From Phyllobacterium myrsinacearum (GTDB taxonomy: Bacteria > Pseudomonadota > Alphaproteobacteria > Rhizobiales > Rhizobiaceae): DNA of 64,000 bases. The stretch covers positions 62,001 through 126,000 of the forward strand of contig NZ_JACGXN010000011.1 in NCBI RefSeq assembly GCF_014138285.1, given 5' to 3'. A program made the translations under genes and the position numbers. The notes under the pieces were generated by a model. It did no database searches. It had not been told where the DNA came from and saw nothing but the letters and a program-made list of their open reading frames with translations. This document shows, in pieces, positions 1 through 9,080 of the stretch (positions are counted from its first letter, which is position 1; the number at the start of each line of letters is the position of its first letter).

Positions 1-10
1 TTCTCTGGTT

Positions 11-51
11 GAAGCGGCCCGGCTCACGGCTTTGAAGAGACGGGCCGCTTC
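11..51. repeat. 11-bp inverted repeat before the MscS gene
   Basis: GAAGCGGCCCG at 11-21 is matched by its exact reverse complement CGGGCCGCTTC at 41-51. The loop is 19 bases. No T-run follows on either strand, so it may be a weak terminator of an upstream gene outside the window or a transcript leader structure. This rests only on the visible symmetry. Confidence 0.3.
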
Positions 52-86
52 CATACTCCGGAAGATCAATACAGGGCCTGGAGACT

Positions 87-1589
87 ATGCTCCATCTACT
101 TTCCACGGCAATCGCGTCCGCATCTCCGCTTGTCTACATCGATCTGGTCGGAATTCTTGGCATGGCGGTCTGGCGCGCTATTCCAAAGTCTTTGGCCAAT
201 CTCAGACTTGTTGTGCAGATTGTCTTTTTCATCGCATTGTCAGCCATGCTTCCGGGCCAGAACGTTATTCCCTATGTGCTCGAAAATAGCTCGACTGTAT
301 CATCCGGTGCCATTCTGATCGGTTCAGTCAAAGCGATCTGGTGGGTCCATCTTGCCTGGGCGTTGATCGGATTTGTACGCATCTATCTTGTCTTTGAACA
401 AACACCAAGAGAAGCCCGCCTGCTTCAGGATATCGTCGTTGGGGCTGTCTATCTTGGACTGACGTTGTCCATTGCCGCCTTTGTCTTCGGGGTTCCTGTC
501 GGAACGCTGATAGCAACCTCCGGTGTATTCGCCATCATTCTTGGGCTTGCTCTTCAGAACACGCTCAGCGATGCTTTTTCGGGCATCGCACTCAATTTGG
601 GTCGCCCCTATGTTCTGGGCGACTGGATTGTGCTGAGTGATGGCACCGAGGGCAGGGTTGTGGAGAGCAACTGGCGCTCCACGCATCTGTTGACCGGAAT
701 GCACAATGTCGTGGTTTTGCCAAACAGCCTTCTTGCCAAACTTGGCCTGACCAATGTCAGCAGTCCGGATGAAACACATGGGATTATACTGACCGTGCGT
801 TTGGCGCCGACAAGAATGCCTGCAGTTATCCTGGAAGTGATGCGAACGGCTCTGACGAGCTGCAACACCATTTTGAAACAGACGCCACCCGTGGTCGCCC
901 TGAAGTCACTTAACGCCGAAGCATTGGAAATAGAACTGATCTTTCAGGTGGCGCATGTGGCCGAAAGGGTACAGGCCAGGAATGAGGTGCTGGACCTTGT
1001 CTATCGCCATTGCAAGTCGGCTGGTCTGCTTTTGGCAAAGCCTGCATCATCCATATTTGCCGTCACGGACCTGCAGTCGGAGGAGGCCGCGAGGCCGCCT
1101 CAGGTTACGCCCATCGACCTTATCAACGCGGTGCCCATATTCACAACTCTGACCGATGAAGAACGAGAGGTGCTGGCCGCAACGACCACGGTCCGTTCCT
1201 ATCGAAAAGATGAAGCCATTGTTCGCCAGGGCGAAATGATGTCCTCCCTCATGATTATCAGGGCTGGTGTAGTTGTCATGCTGCGCGAGAACGGCGCCAA
1301 TGAAGAAGTCGGCCGGCTTGCTCCGGGTGATTTCTTTGGCGAAACGGGATTGCTGGCTGGAATGGGCGAAGCATCGACCTTGCAGGCTCTGACCCATGTC
1401 GTCGTCTATGAAATCAACCAGCAGAGCTTTGCACCCTTGTTGCTCGACCGGCCGGCCTTGACAGAGGATCTCGCATTCATATTGTCAAGGCGGGCAGCTT
1501 CGGGGATAAACGACAAGGCACCGGATGAGCGACAGGAACGTTCGGTCATGGCACTTCTGAAATCCATACGAACGATCTTTCGCGGCTAG
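87..1589 (+). CDS. MscS-family mechanosensitive channel with C-terminal cyclic-nucleotide-binding domain
   Basis: Inner-membrane small-conductance channel of 500 residues. Hydrophobic segments lie near residues 15-32, 40-56, 75-102 and 113-135. The pore-lining helix and start of the MscS beta domain follow at about 153-185, with the GLALQN...SDAFSGIAL pattern and GDWI. From about residue 348 to 470 there is a CRP-like cNMP-binding fold with the phosphate-cassette pattern PGDFFGETGLL at 413-423. Fusions of this kind are known as cyclic-nucleotide-gated MscS homologues (bCNG type). The cassette lacks the RxA/T arginine usually seen after the Glu, since GETGLL continues into AGMGEAS, so ligand specificity is uncertain. 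The gene stands alone and is followed by a convergent Rrf2 gene. Confidence 0.9.
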   Translation: MLHLLSTAIASASPLVYIDLVGILGMAVWRAIPKSLANLRLVVQIVFFIALSAMLPGQNVIPYVLENSSTVSSGAILIGSVKAIWWVHLAWALIGFVRIYLVFEQTPREARLLQDIVVGAVYLGLTLSIAAFVFGVPVGTLIATSGVFAIILGLALQNTLSDAFSGIALNLGRPYVLGDWIVLSDGTEGRVVESNWRSTHLLTGMHNVVVLPNSLLAKLGLTNVSSPDETHGIILTVRLAPTRMPAVILEVMRTALTSCNTILKQTPPVVALKSLNAEALEIELIFQVAHVAERVQARNEVLDLVYRHCKSAGLLLAKPASSIFAVTDLQSEEAARPPQVTPIDLINAVPIFTTLTDEEREVLAATTTVRSYRKDEAIVRQGEMMSSLMIIRAGVVVMLRENGANEEVGRLAPGDFFGETGLLAGMGEASTLQALTHVVVYEINQQSFAPLLLDRPALTEDLAFILSRRAASGINDKAPDERQERSVMALLKSIRTIFRG

Positions 1590-1616
1590 CGTTTCAACAA
1601 GACGGCATCTGGATTG

Positions 1617-2102
1617 TCAGGTGCGCTGCAATACCCATTCAAAGCTGCTTTTCCAAAGGTCGGCCGGAATTTCCTTTGAGAGAGTATCGACCAGATCGGA
1701 CAGCTTTACGCTGCGCAGCTTTGCTCGCCATGCCTCGTCAGCCTCCCACATGATCCGGGCAACGGCACAGGGTTTGGTTTCGCAGTAATCAGCCGGGCGG
1801 CACGGGTTGTTCGTCCTGATATTGCTGCAAACAAAAGTTGACGCTTTGCCCTCGACTGCTTCGACGATTTCGAGAAATGTAATTTCGGAGGGAACTTTTG
1901 CGAGGCGATAGCCACCGCTTGGACCCAATGTCGTTACAACGATCGAGGCCTGCGACAGGCTTTGCAGTGCCTTCGATAAATATTCTTTCGGGACGCCGTG
2001 AAATTCTGCCAGTGCCTTGGTCGACAGGTAGCGGTTCTCAGGAAGTCCTGCCAGAATAGCGCAGCAATGCAAAACCCATTCAACCTGGCTCTTCAAAATC
2101 AT
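1617..2102 (-). CDS. Rrf2-family transcriptional regulator with four-cysteine cluster
   Basis: A 161-residue Rrf2 protein. The N-terminal winged helix-turn-helix covers about residues 10-65 and contains the family GPSGGYRLA wing. Cysteines at residues 92, 101, 107 and 112 sit where Fe-S-binding Rrf2 members (IscR, NsrR, RirA types) carry their cluster ligands. Four cysteines is one more than the three-Cys set of classical IscR or NsrR. It likely senses iron-sulfur, iron or nitrosative status, but the class cannot be fixed from sequence alone. An 11-5-11 palindrome about 50 bp upstream suggests autoregulation. The gene converges with the MscS-cNMP gene, and the two stops are about 27 bp apart. 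Confidence 0.9.
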   Translation of the reverse strand: MILKSQVEWVLHCCAILAGLPENRYLSTKALAEFHGVPKEYLSKALQSLSQASIVVTTLGPSGGYRLAKVPSEITFLEIVEAVEGKASTFVCSNIRTNNPCRPADYCETKPCAVARIMWEADEAWRAKLRSVKLSDLVDTLSKEIPADLWKSSFEWVLQRT

Positions 2103-2149
2103 GTGTAATTCCGCGACGCGCGAGAATGCCGCCGTTACGGGTTGCAGTT

Positions 2150-2176
2150 ATTTAAGGATATAAAGTATCCTTAAAT
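2150..2176. promoter_or_regulatory. 11-5-11 palindrome, likely Rrf2 operator
   Basis: ATTTAAGGATA (2150-2160), spacer TAAAG, then TATCCTTAAAT (2166-2176): a perfect inverted repeat in the short region upstream of the Rrf2 start at 2102. Rrf2 proteins bind dyad operators of this size and commonly repress themselves. That this one does so is inferred from position. Confidence 0.6.
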
Positions 2177-2533
2177 GGGGCGTTTGTAAATCAGCGGATA
2201 TTGTTGTCAACAGTATTATGGTCTCCAGTCGTGCGGGATGGTAGAATGCCAAGCTACTTGAAATCCGTTCGTTGACATCTCCATATAGCGGCAAAAATGT
2301 CCTGTTCCTGCAAAGTAGAAACGTCGCTGCGCAACCTTCTCGTTGATTCCGACGAGATTTGGAATACGGATTTTAGGACTGATTTTGATGAGCGAATGCG
2401 ACTGCACCGTATTGGGGGTATTGCTAGAGGTTATCGATAAGTGTCGGCCGCTAGCGTCGGCGGTACTTTAGGTAATGCCATTCACGGCACAGTCCGGCTG
2501 GCCAGGCGAGCGATAGCCTGCTGCCTATCGTCT
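2177..2533. other. Intergenic region, no convincing gene
   Basis: About 360 bases between the Rrf2 operator and the 3' end of the galactonate dehydratase gene. Short frames on both strands (for example 2216-2407 minus) show no recognisable motif and no ribosome-binding site. It may hold an upstream promoter for the Rrf2 gene. Confidence 0.4.
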
Positions 2534-3682
2534 TCACCATTCGGCAAAGGAGCCGTCCTTGTGCCGCCAAATCGGGTTGCGCCAGCGATGCCCTTCCTTG
2601 GCGCGTTCCATAACGTACTCTTCATTGATTTCAATTCCCAGACCAGGGCCATCGGGGATGGCTACATACCCGTCTTCATATTGAAACACGGACTTGTCAC
2701 TGGCGTAATCGAGCAGATCATTGGTGCTGTTGTAATGGATACCCAAGCTTTGTTCTTGAATGAAGGCGTTGTAGCTGACAGCGTCGAGTTGCAGGCAGGC
2801 TGCCAGCGCAATCGGGCCAAGCGGGCAATGGGGTGCCAGTGCCACATCATAGGCCTCGGCCATCGCTGCGATCTTGCGGCATTCTGTAATCCCGCCGGCG
2901 TGGGACAAATCAGGCTGGATGATGTCAACAGCCCCTTGCTCGAGAACGCTCTTGAAATCCCAGCGGCTGTAAAGGCGCTCACCCAGTGCAATCGGCGCCG
3001 AGGAGAACGAGGCTATTTCCTTGAGCGCCTCGCGGTTCTCGCTTAACACTGGTTCTTCGATAAACATCAGGCGATAGGGATCAAGCTCCTTGACGAGGGC
3101 CCGCGCCATCGGGCGGTGGACACGGCCGTGAAAATCGACGGCAATTCCGATGTTCGGTCCGACTGCCTGGCGCACAGATGCGACGCGCTCGACGACCGCA
3201 TCGATTTTGTCGTGGCTGTCAACGATCTGCAGTTCTTCCGTCCCGTTCATCTTGAGCGCGGTAAAACCCCGGCTGGTGACATCCAGCGCTCCGGCGGCGA
3301 TGTCGGCGGGTCGGTCACCGCCGATCCATGAATATACCTTGATCCGATCACGGAGTTTGCCGCCAAGAAGTTCATGGACGGGCACGCCCAGTGCCTTGCC
3401 TTTGATGTCCCAAAGCGCCTGATCGACACCGGCAATCGCACTCATCAGGATGGGGCCGCCGCGATAGAAGGCGCCGCGATACATCACCGTCCAATGATCC
3501 TCGATCAGACGCGGATCTTTACCGATCAAATAATCGGCAAGTTCCGTGATCGCGGTTTCGACAGTATGCGCGCGGCCCTCGACAACAGGTTCGCCCCAGC
3601 CGCTCACACCCTCGTCGGTTTCAATTTTCAAAAAGAGCCAGCGCGGTGGAACAATGAATGTTTTGAGTGCCGTGATTTTCAT
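2534..3682 (-). CDS. dgoD: D-galactonate dehydratase (enolase superfamily)
   Basis: Converts D-galactonate to 2-keto-3-deoxy-D-galactonate by Mg2+-assisted proton abstraction. The 382-residue length equals that of E. coli DgoD. The diagnostic residues fall at the same positions as in that enzyme: Asp183 and His185 in AVDFH, Glu209 in MFIEEP, Glu235 in LGER and His285 in APHCPLGP. The capping-domain N-terminus and barrel are complete. It is co-oriented with and directly downstream of the FCD regulator gene (15 bp gap), so the two probably form one transcript divergent from the sugar ABC importer. Context suggests it acts on the aldonate made by the SDR and mutarotase of the facing operon. Other enolase-superfamily sugar-acid dehydratases are possible but less likely. 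Confidence 0.92.
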   Translation of the reverse strand: MKITALKTFIVPPRWLFLKIETDEGVSGWGEPVVEGRAHTVETAITELADYLIGKDPRLIEDHWTVMYRGAFYRGGPILMSAIAGVDQALWDIKGKALGVPVHELLGGKLRDRIKVYSWIGGDRPADIAAGALDVTSRGFTALKMNGTEELQIVDSHDKIDAVVERVASVRQAVGPNIGIAVDFHGRVHRPMARALVKELDPYRLMFIEEPVLSENREALKEIASFSSAPIALGERLYSRWDFKSVLEQGAVDIIQPDLSHAGGITECRKIAAMAEAYDVALAPHCPLGPIALAACLQLDAVSYNAFIQEQSLGIHYNSTNDLLDYASDKSVFQYEDGYVAIPDGPGLGIEINEEYVMERAKEGHRWRNPIWRHKDGSFAEW

Positions 3683-3696
3683 CTTTGTCTGACCCT

Positions 3697-4458
3697 TTAA
3701 CCAGCTTTGTCCGCATTGATGGATTTTGCTGCTGCCAGATCGCGCGCAGCAAGGTCCAGTATGTCACTGGCCGCCTGACGTGCCGCCGCCGCATCACGCA
3801 TCCGCAAAGCCTCGACCATGGCACGGTGAGCCTTGATCGCTTCACTTCTCTGGTCGTTGGAGGTGGTGGCAGTGGTTTCGAGAACAAATTTCAGCGCCGC
3901 GTCGATCAGCCCGCCAATCTGGCGGAACACCGGATTATGACTTGCGGCATAGAGAATCTGGTGGAACGCAATATCTGAACGCGAGAACCGTTCCACGTCG
4001 TTTGCTGCGTCGGCCATGCCCTGCCAGGCAAGTTCAAGATCCGCAATTTCCTGCAGCGTGGCTCTGCTGGCTGCAAGTTCCGCCACCAGCGGTTCTATAG
4101 CGCGGCGTGTTTCAAGGATTGCGTCGAACAGGCGGTCGTCCAGAAGGTGCGGTGCATGCCATTCCAATACTTGAGGGTCAATGATGTTCCAGTTGTCCGG
4201 ATCACATACGGTTGTTCCAATACGCGGACGGCTGCTGACCAGCCCCTTGGCTGCCAGAACCTTCAGTGCTTCCCGGATCACTGTCCGGCTGACGCCATAT
4301 TCATCGCCAAGGTCGTTTTCGCGCGGCAAAAGGCTGCCGCCTGGATAACGGCCTGCGAATATATCCCGGGCAAGTGCGCGCAGCACGTCCGGCATGACGC
4401 GGGGGCGCCGTGTTTTCTGCACGCCTGCAACTGACGGATCAGTGATCTGGTTCATCAT
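3697..4458 (-). CDS. GntR/FadR-type (FCD) transcriptional regulator
   Basis: N-terminal winged helix of the GntR type ([10 protein letters not shown]...[14 protein letters not shown]) followed by an FCD ligand-binding domain with the expected His/Asp metal-type residues ([16 protein letters not shown] and [10 protein letters not shown]). It is probably the repressor of the dgoD and ABC-importer transcripts that leave this divergent region, responding to a sugar acid as DgoR does with galactonate. An ATG at 4458 or 4455 follows a strong AGAGGGGGGA. A longer frame could start at 4500 with a weaker site. Half-sites TATCAT/ATGATA repeat in the intergenic region. Confidence 0.88.
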   Translation of the reverse strand: MMNQITDPSVAGVQKTRRPRVMPDVLRALARDIFAGRYPGGSLLPRENDLGDEYGVSRTVIREALKVLAAKGLVSSRPRIGTTVCDPDNWNIIDPQVLEWHAPHLLDDRLFDAILETRRAIEPLVAELAASRATLQEIADLELAWQGMADAANDVERFSRSDIAFHQILYAASHNPVFRQIGGLIDAALKFVLETTATTSNDQRSEAIKAHRAMVEALRMRDAAAARQAASDILDLAARDLAAAKSINADKAG

Positions 4459-4536
4459 TCCCCCCTCTGCGACGCGATCGTGCAGTGCCTTATCGATCAT
4501 TGCGTCCCGAATTCCAATCCCTGAAGCCTTAGACTA

Positions 4537-4590
4537 TTTATCATACCAGAGCAATTGACGAGTATGATAAAACTGATTAATTGTATCATC
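4537..4590. promoter_or_regulatory. Repeated TATCAT/ATGATA half-sites, likely FCD operator region
   Basis: TTTATCATAC at 4537-4546 and its reverse complement GTATGATAAA at 4562-4571 form a 10-15-10 inverted repeat. A third half-site, TATCAT, lies at 4584-4589. They sit between the divergent FCD regulator and the sugar-binding-protein gene, where a repressor of both transcripts would bind. Confidence 0.5.
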
Positions 4591-4631
4591 ACGATCGGAA
4601 AAATGGGATCGTGCTTTTGGGAGGAATGACG

Positions 4632-5624
4632 ATGAATTTGATCAAGACGGCGATTCTCGCCGGCGCACTCGCAACCATGTCGGTAGTATCAGCGGTTCCT
4701 GCAAATGCGCAGGACACCAAGATTGGCTTCATCGTGAAGCAACCCGAGGAACCATGGTTCCAGGACGAGTGGAAGTTTGCCGATCAGGCAGCCAAGGAGA
4801 AGGGGTTTACCCTTGTCAAAATCGGCGCTGAGGATGGCGAAAAGCTGATGTCGGCGATCGACAATCTTGGTGCACAGGGTGCTCAGGGCTTTATCGTCTG
4901 TACGCCTGATGTGAAGCTCGGACCAGGCATTGTCGCCAAGGCGGCTGCCAACAATCTCAAGATGATGACGGTCGATGATCGTTTGGTCGATGCCGCCGGC
5001 AAGCCGCTTGAGGATGTACCCCATATGGGTATTTCCGCCACCAAGATCGGCGAAGCCGTCGGGCAGGGCATTGTTGATGAGATGAAGGCGCGCGGCTGGA
5101 AGCCGGAAGAAGTAGGAGCAATTCGAGTTTCCTACGATCAACTGCCGACGGCCGTCGACCGTGTCGAGGGTGCCATTTCAGTGCTGAAGGCAAACGGCTT
5201 CAAGGCTGAGAACATCTTTCCCGCTCCGCAGGCAAAGACAGATACCGAAGCTGCACTCAATGCTGCAACAGTGGTGCTGAATGCGCATGCGGGTATCAAG
5301 AAATGGGTTGCCTTCGGTCTCAATGACGAAGCGGTACTCGGTGCCGTGCGCGCGACGGAGAGTGTGGGCATTCCGGCGGACGGTGTGATTGGCATCGGTA
5401 TTGGCGGGGCGGATTCGGCGATCAACGAGTTCAAGAAGCCAACGGCCACGGGCTTTGTCGGGACCGTTATCATTTCTCCCAAGCGTCATGGCTATGAGAC
5501 TGCCACCAATATGTACGAGTGGGTTGCGAACGACAAGCAGCCGGAAAAGCTCACTCTGACATCGGGCGCTCTCGCCAAGCGGGATACTTTCCAGCAAGTG
5601 CGCAAGGAACTCGGCATCGAGTAA
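4632..5624 (+). CDS. Sugar ABC transporter periplasmic-binding protein (AraF-like)
   Basis: A 330-residue periplasmic-binding protein of the type I pentose/hexose cluster. The signal peptide runs to about residue 26 (hydrophobic stretch, then VPANA|QD). The mature start TKIGFIVKQPEEPWFQDEW and the later segments DDRLVDAAGKPLEDVPHMGISA and NDEAVLGAVRA resemble L-arabinose-binding AraF. GGGAGGA ends 6 bases before the ATG at 4632, which favours that start over ATGs at 4626 or further upstream. It heads an operon with a duplicated ATPase and a permease. It likely imports L-arabinose and perhaps D-galactose, judging from the downstream enzymes. Confidence 0.9.
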   Translation: MNLIKTAILAGALATMSVVSAVPANAQDTKIGFIVKQPEEPWFQDEWKFADQAAKEKGFTLVKIGAEDGEKLMSAIDNLGAQGAQGFIVCTPDVKLGPGIVAKAAANNLKMMTVDDRLVDAAGKPLEDVPHMGISATKIGEAVGQGIVDEMKARGWKPEEVGAIRVSYDQLPTAVDRVEGAISVLKANGFKAENIFPAPQAKTDTEAALNAATVVLNAHAGIKKWVAFGLNDEAVLGAVRATESVGIPADGVIGIGIGGADSAINEFKKPTATGFVGTVIISPKRHGYETATNMYEWVANDKQPEKLTLTSGALAKRDTFQQVRKELGIE

Positions 5625-5689
5625 TCCTCGCCCGTATATCGATATCACTGGCGGCGGTTTGCTCCGCCGCCAAGCTGGAGGGGAAGCAC

Positions 5690-7201
5690 GTGTCGTTTTT
5701 ACAATTCTCAAATCTTACGAAGACCTATCCTGGCGTAAAAGCGCTGTCTGGCATCAGTTTTGATGTGCGCAAGGGTGCCGTGCATGGATTGATGGGGGAG
5801 AACGGTGCCGGAAAATCAACCCTCATCCGGATTCTATCGGGAGATCAGCACGCCAACGAAGGTGAAATACGTATTGATGGCGAAGTTCAGGCGTATGGCT
5901 CTTCAAGAGATGCCTTTGAGCATGGTGTAATCGTCATCCATCAGGAGTTGCAACTCGTTCCCGAGTTGACTGTGGCGGAAAACCTTTATCTTGGCCGGTT
6001 TCCGGCAAAGGCGGGAATTGTCGCGTCTGCCAAAATGTTCGCCGATGTTACCGAGAAGCTGAAGGGTGCAGGAATCGACATCGATCCGCGCCGCAAGGTA
6101 AAGACGCTGTCCATCGGTGAACGGCAGATGGTGGAAATAGCCAAGGCGGTGATGCTGGATGCACGGGTGATAGCCCTTGACGAGCCGACCTCTTCTCTTT
6201 CGTCCCGCGAAAGTGAAATTCTTTTCACGCTGATCAACCGCTTGCGGTCGGAAGGCAAGATCATCCTCTATGTATCGCATCGGCTGGACGAGGTTTTCAG
6301 GCTCTGCGACAGCTTGACGGTTTTGCGCGACGGTAAGCTCGCCGCACACCATGAGACATTGCAAGGTGTGACACGTGATCAGATCGTGGCCGAAATGGTC
6401 GGGCGGGAAATCAGCGATATCTGGGGATGGCGCGGCCGCGAGGCAGGCAAGGTACGTCTGAAGGTCGAGAAGGTTTCCGGGGAACGCCTGCCTGTGCCAG
6501 CAAGCTTTGATGTGCATGCAGGTGAGATTGTCGGCTTCTTTGGCCTTATCGGCGCCGGCCGTTCCGAACTCATGCGACTGGTTTTCGGGGCTGATCCGCA
6601 GTTTTCCGGTACTACCTCGATCGACGGTACCCTGGTGAAAGCCGGGAGCCCGCGTCAGGCGATCCGGTCAGGCATTGTCTTGTGCTCGGAGGACCGCAAG
6701 CATGACGGCATTCTCCAGGGGCGTTCGATCGAAGAAAACATCAATGTTTCGTCCCGCCGCCATTACAGCCCGTTCGGATTGCTTGACCGAAAGAGGGAGG
6801 TGGAGGTTGCGGAGACTTTCATCAAACGCCTGAAGGTCCGCACACCATCGCGCAAACAGGACATCGTCAACCTCTCCGGCGGCAATCAACAGAAAGTCAT
6901 ACTGGGTCGCTGGCTGGCGGAGCAGGGTGTGAAGATTCTGATCGTCGATGAACCCACACGCGGCATTGATGTCGGAGCCAAGTCGGAGATCTACGAGATT
7001 CTCTACGAACTTGCCGAAAGCGGCATGGGCATCGTGGTGGTTTCGAGCGAGCTGCCAGAGGTGATGGGTATCTGTGACCGTATCCTGGTCATGTGCGCCG
7101 GGAAAATCGCGGCGGGGTTGAATCGTGATCAGTTTGAAGAGAATGCGATCCTGGCAGCAGCGCTTCCGGACGTGCAGCAGCCAACCGACATTGCGTATTG
7201 A
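5690..7201 (+). CDS. Sugar ABC transporter ATPase, duplicated (AraG/MglA type)
   Basis: A 503-residue protein with two tandem ABC domains. The first has a canonical Walker A (GENGAGKST, near residue 36), a signature reading LSIGERQ and a Walker B leading to DEPTSSL. The second has the degenerate P-loop GLIGAGRSEL typical of monosaccharide importers and the signature LSGGNQQK. A GTG start at 5690 is preceded by GGAGGGGA at good spacing; the open frame upstream overlaps the binding-protein gene and is not needed. It powers uptake together with the flanking binding protein and permease. Confidence 0.93.
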   Translation: MSFLQFSNLTKTYPGVKALSGISFDVRKGAVHGLMGENGAGKSTLIRILSGDQHANEGEIRIDGEVQAYGSSRDAFEHGVIVIHQELQLVPELTVAENLYLGRFPAKAGIVASAKMFADVTEKLKGAGIDIDPRRKVKTLSIGERQMVEIAKAVMLDARVIALDEPTSSLSSRESEILFTLINRLRSEGKIILYVSHRLDEVFRLCDSLTVLRDGKLAAHHETLQGVTRDQIVAEMVGREISDIWGWRGREAGKVRLKVEKVSGERLPVPASFDVHAGEIVGFFGLIGAGRSELMRLVFGADPQFSGTTSIDGTLVKAGSPRQAIRSGIVLCSEDRKHDGILQGRSIEENINVSSRRHYSPFGLLDRKREVEVAETFIKRLKVRTPSRKQDIVNLSGGNQQKVILGRWLAEQGVKILIVDEPTRGIDVGAKSEIYEILYELAESGMGIVVVSSELPEVMGICDRILVMCAGKIAAGLNRDQFEENAILAAALPDVQQPTDIAY

Positions 7202-7211
7202 GGATATGGGC

Positions 7212-8162
7212 ATGACCAATCATTTAAAGAAGATTTTGCTGGGTGACCAAGGCATCGTATTGATATTCATCGTGGCCTTCACGATCGTGGCATTGCTGGT
7301 TCCCAATTTCCTCACCGAACGCAATATGCTTGGCCTGTTGCAGTCCGTGGTTACGGTTGGGATTGTCGCTTGCACGATGATGTTCTGTCTCGCAGCGCGT
7401 GACTTCGATCTGTCAGTTGGCTCGACTGCGGCTTTTACAGGCATGGTCGCGGTCATGGCATCGAACACCACAGGATCAATACTGGTGGGGATTGGCGCAG
7501 CGCTTCTGTGTGGCGCGTTCGTCGGTTTCGTCAATGGTTTCGTCATTGCGAAGTTCAGGATCAATGCCCTCATCACCACGCTGGCGACCATGCAGATTGT
7601 GCGCGGCCTTGCACTGATATCGTCGGACGGTCGCGCCATCGGCATCAATGATCCCGGATTCTATCAGCTTGCACTCTCCAAACTGTTCGGTATCCCGACA
7701 CCGGTCTGGATACTTGCCGGTCTGTTTCTTATCTTTGGCTTTGTGCTGAACCGCACGGTTTTCGGCAAGAACACACTGGCGATTGGCGGCAATCCCGAGG
7801 CTTCCCGTCTTGCAGGTGTCAATGTCGACAAGACCAGAATCTGGATCTTCGCCCTGCAGGGAATGGTCTGCGCAATAGCGGGAATATTGCTCGCATCCCG
7901 CATCACATCAGGCCAACCCAATGCTGCCGTCGGCCTTGAGCTTTCAGTTATATCCGCGTGCGTTCTTGGTGGCGTATCGCTTGCAGGCGGACGGGCCACG
8001 ATGGCGGGTGTCATTGTGGGCGTAATGATCATGGGCATTGCCGAGAACGTCATGAACCTCATGAATATTCCCGCGTTTTATCAGTACATCGTGCGTGGCC
8101 TCATCCTGCTGCTGGCGGTCATGCTGGACAACTTGCGGTCCAGCGCTTTTATCCGGCGATAG
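7212..8162 (+). CDS. Sugar ABC transporter permease (AraH/RbsC type)
   Basis: A 316-residue membrane protein with about eight to ten hydrophobic segments and the family motif GASRLAGVNV-like (NPEASRLAGVNVDKTRI), followed by the C-terminal GGRATMAGVIVG region. ATG at 7212 is spaced about 8 bases from TGAGG, whereas ATG at 7206 would be too close. It begins 10 bp after the ATPase gene and completes the importer. Confidence 0.92.
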   Translation: MTNHLKKILLGDQGIVLIFIVAFTIVALLVPNFLTERNMLGLLQSVVTVGIVACTMMFCLAARDFDLSVGSTAAFTGMVAVMASNTTGSILVGIGAALLCGAFVGFVNGFVIAKFRINALITTLATMQIVRGLALISSDGRAIGINDPGFYQLALSKLFGIPTPVWILAGLFLIFGFVLNRTVFGKNTLAIGGNPEASRLAGVNVDKTRIWIFALQGMVCAIAGILLASRITSGQPNAAVGLELSVISACVLGGVSLAGGRATMAGVIVGVMIMGIAENVMNLMNIPAFYQYIVRGLILLLAVMLDNLRSSAFIRR

Positions 8163-8165
8163 AGG

Positions 8166-9080
8166 ATGCTGTCCGGAAAACAGTCAGTACCGGTGGATTT
8201 TCTGATCCTGCACAATGTGCATATGGCTGTCCGCGTCGCCACAAAAGGTGGCGCGGTGGTGGACGGCAAGACCTCGGATAACCGCTTCTTTCTGCGTCCC
8301 TACGCCGGGACGCAACAAGAATTCATGGTGCAACGGGCGGCATGTTTTCCGCTTGTTCCAGTCGGTAACAGGGTCGCGGGCAACGGATTCCACTTTGCCG
8401 GTAAACGTCGGTCACTTGTTCCCAACACACAGGAGAGCCTTTATCTGCATGGCGACGGCTGGCTTGGTGATTGGGATGTGCTGGAGGTATCGGCCGAAGC
8501 GGTGGCAATGGAGTTCAGCAGGAAGGCGGACGAAAATTCCCCTTATGATTACAGGGCAACACAAACAATCCGGCTCGACGGCACCACACTCGACATGCAC
8601 CTTTCCATAGTCAATAACGGCGATGAGATACTGCCTTTCGGAATTGGATTTCATCCCTTCTTTCCGCGAACCCCCGGAACAACCCTTGAGGCGGCAGCCA
8701 GTAGCTGGTGGACGGAGACGCCGTCACACCTTCCGCATGCCCGCAGGCCGCTGCCTGCGGATATGGTTTTTGCGCGTTCGACATCGATACCGACGTCCTG
8801 GATCAACAATGCGTTTGAGGGATGGGACGGCAGGGCTATCATTAAATGGCCGGAGCACAATCTTTCTCTGCGTTTGAAAGCCACGGAAATTTTCTCGCGG
8901 TTTATGCTCTTCGCACCGTACTCCGACCAGAGTTTCTTCTGTTTCGAGCCGATGAGTCATACACCCAACGCGCTGGCGTCTGTCGAAACGGATCCTATGG
9001 GTCTCAAATTGCTGGCGCCGGGAGAGAAGATCAGCGGCGGGCTGTCGCTGACAGTCATTGATGGGAGTGAGGAGTTATGA
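8166..9080 (+). CDS. Aldose 1-epimerase (galactose mutarotase family)
   Basis: A 304-residue beta-sandwich mutarotase that interconverts alpha and beta anomers of the imported aldose. The family residues are visible: His in LHGDGWLGDW, His in GIGFHPFFPR (proton transfer pair) and a conserved Glu in FEPMSHTPNA. The first ATG at 8166 is very close to the weak AGAGG. A GTG near 8191 or the ATG at 8223 are alternative starts, because the family core begins near residue 25. The gene lies 4 bp behind the permease gene and overlaps the next gene by 4 bases (ATGA), so translation is coupled. Confidence 0.88.
   Translation: MLSGKQSVPVDFLILHNVHMAVRVATKGGAVVDGKTSDNRFFLRPYAGTQQEFMVQRAACFPLVPVGNRVAGNGFHFAGKRRSLVPNTQESLYLHGDGWLGDWDVLEVSAEAVAMEFSRKADENSPYDYRATQTIRLDGTTLDMHLSIVNNGDEILPFGIGFHPFFPRTPGTTLEAAASSWWTETPSHLPHARRPLPADMVFARSTSIPTSWINNAFEGWDGRAIIKWPEHNLSLRLKATEIFSRFMLFAPYSDQSFFCFEPMSHTPNALASVETDPMGLKLLAPGEKISGGLSLTVIDGSEEL

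Noticed and set aside
2441-3046. 201-codon plus-strand frame overlapping the dgoD gene
   Set aside because: It is antisense to a gene whose catalytic residues are all in place, and its translation has no family pattern.
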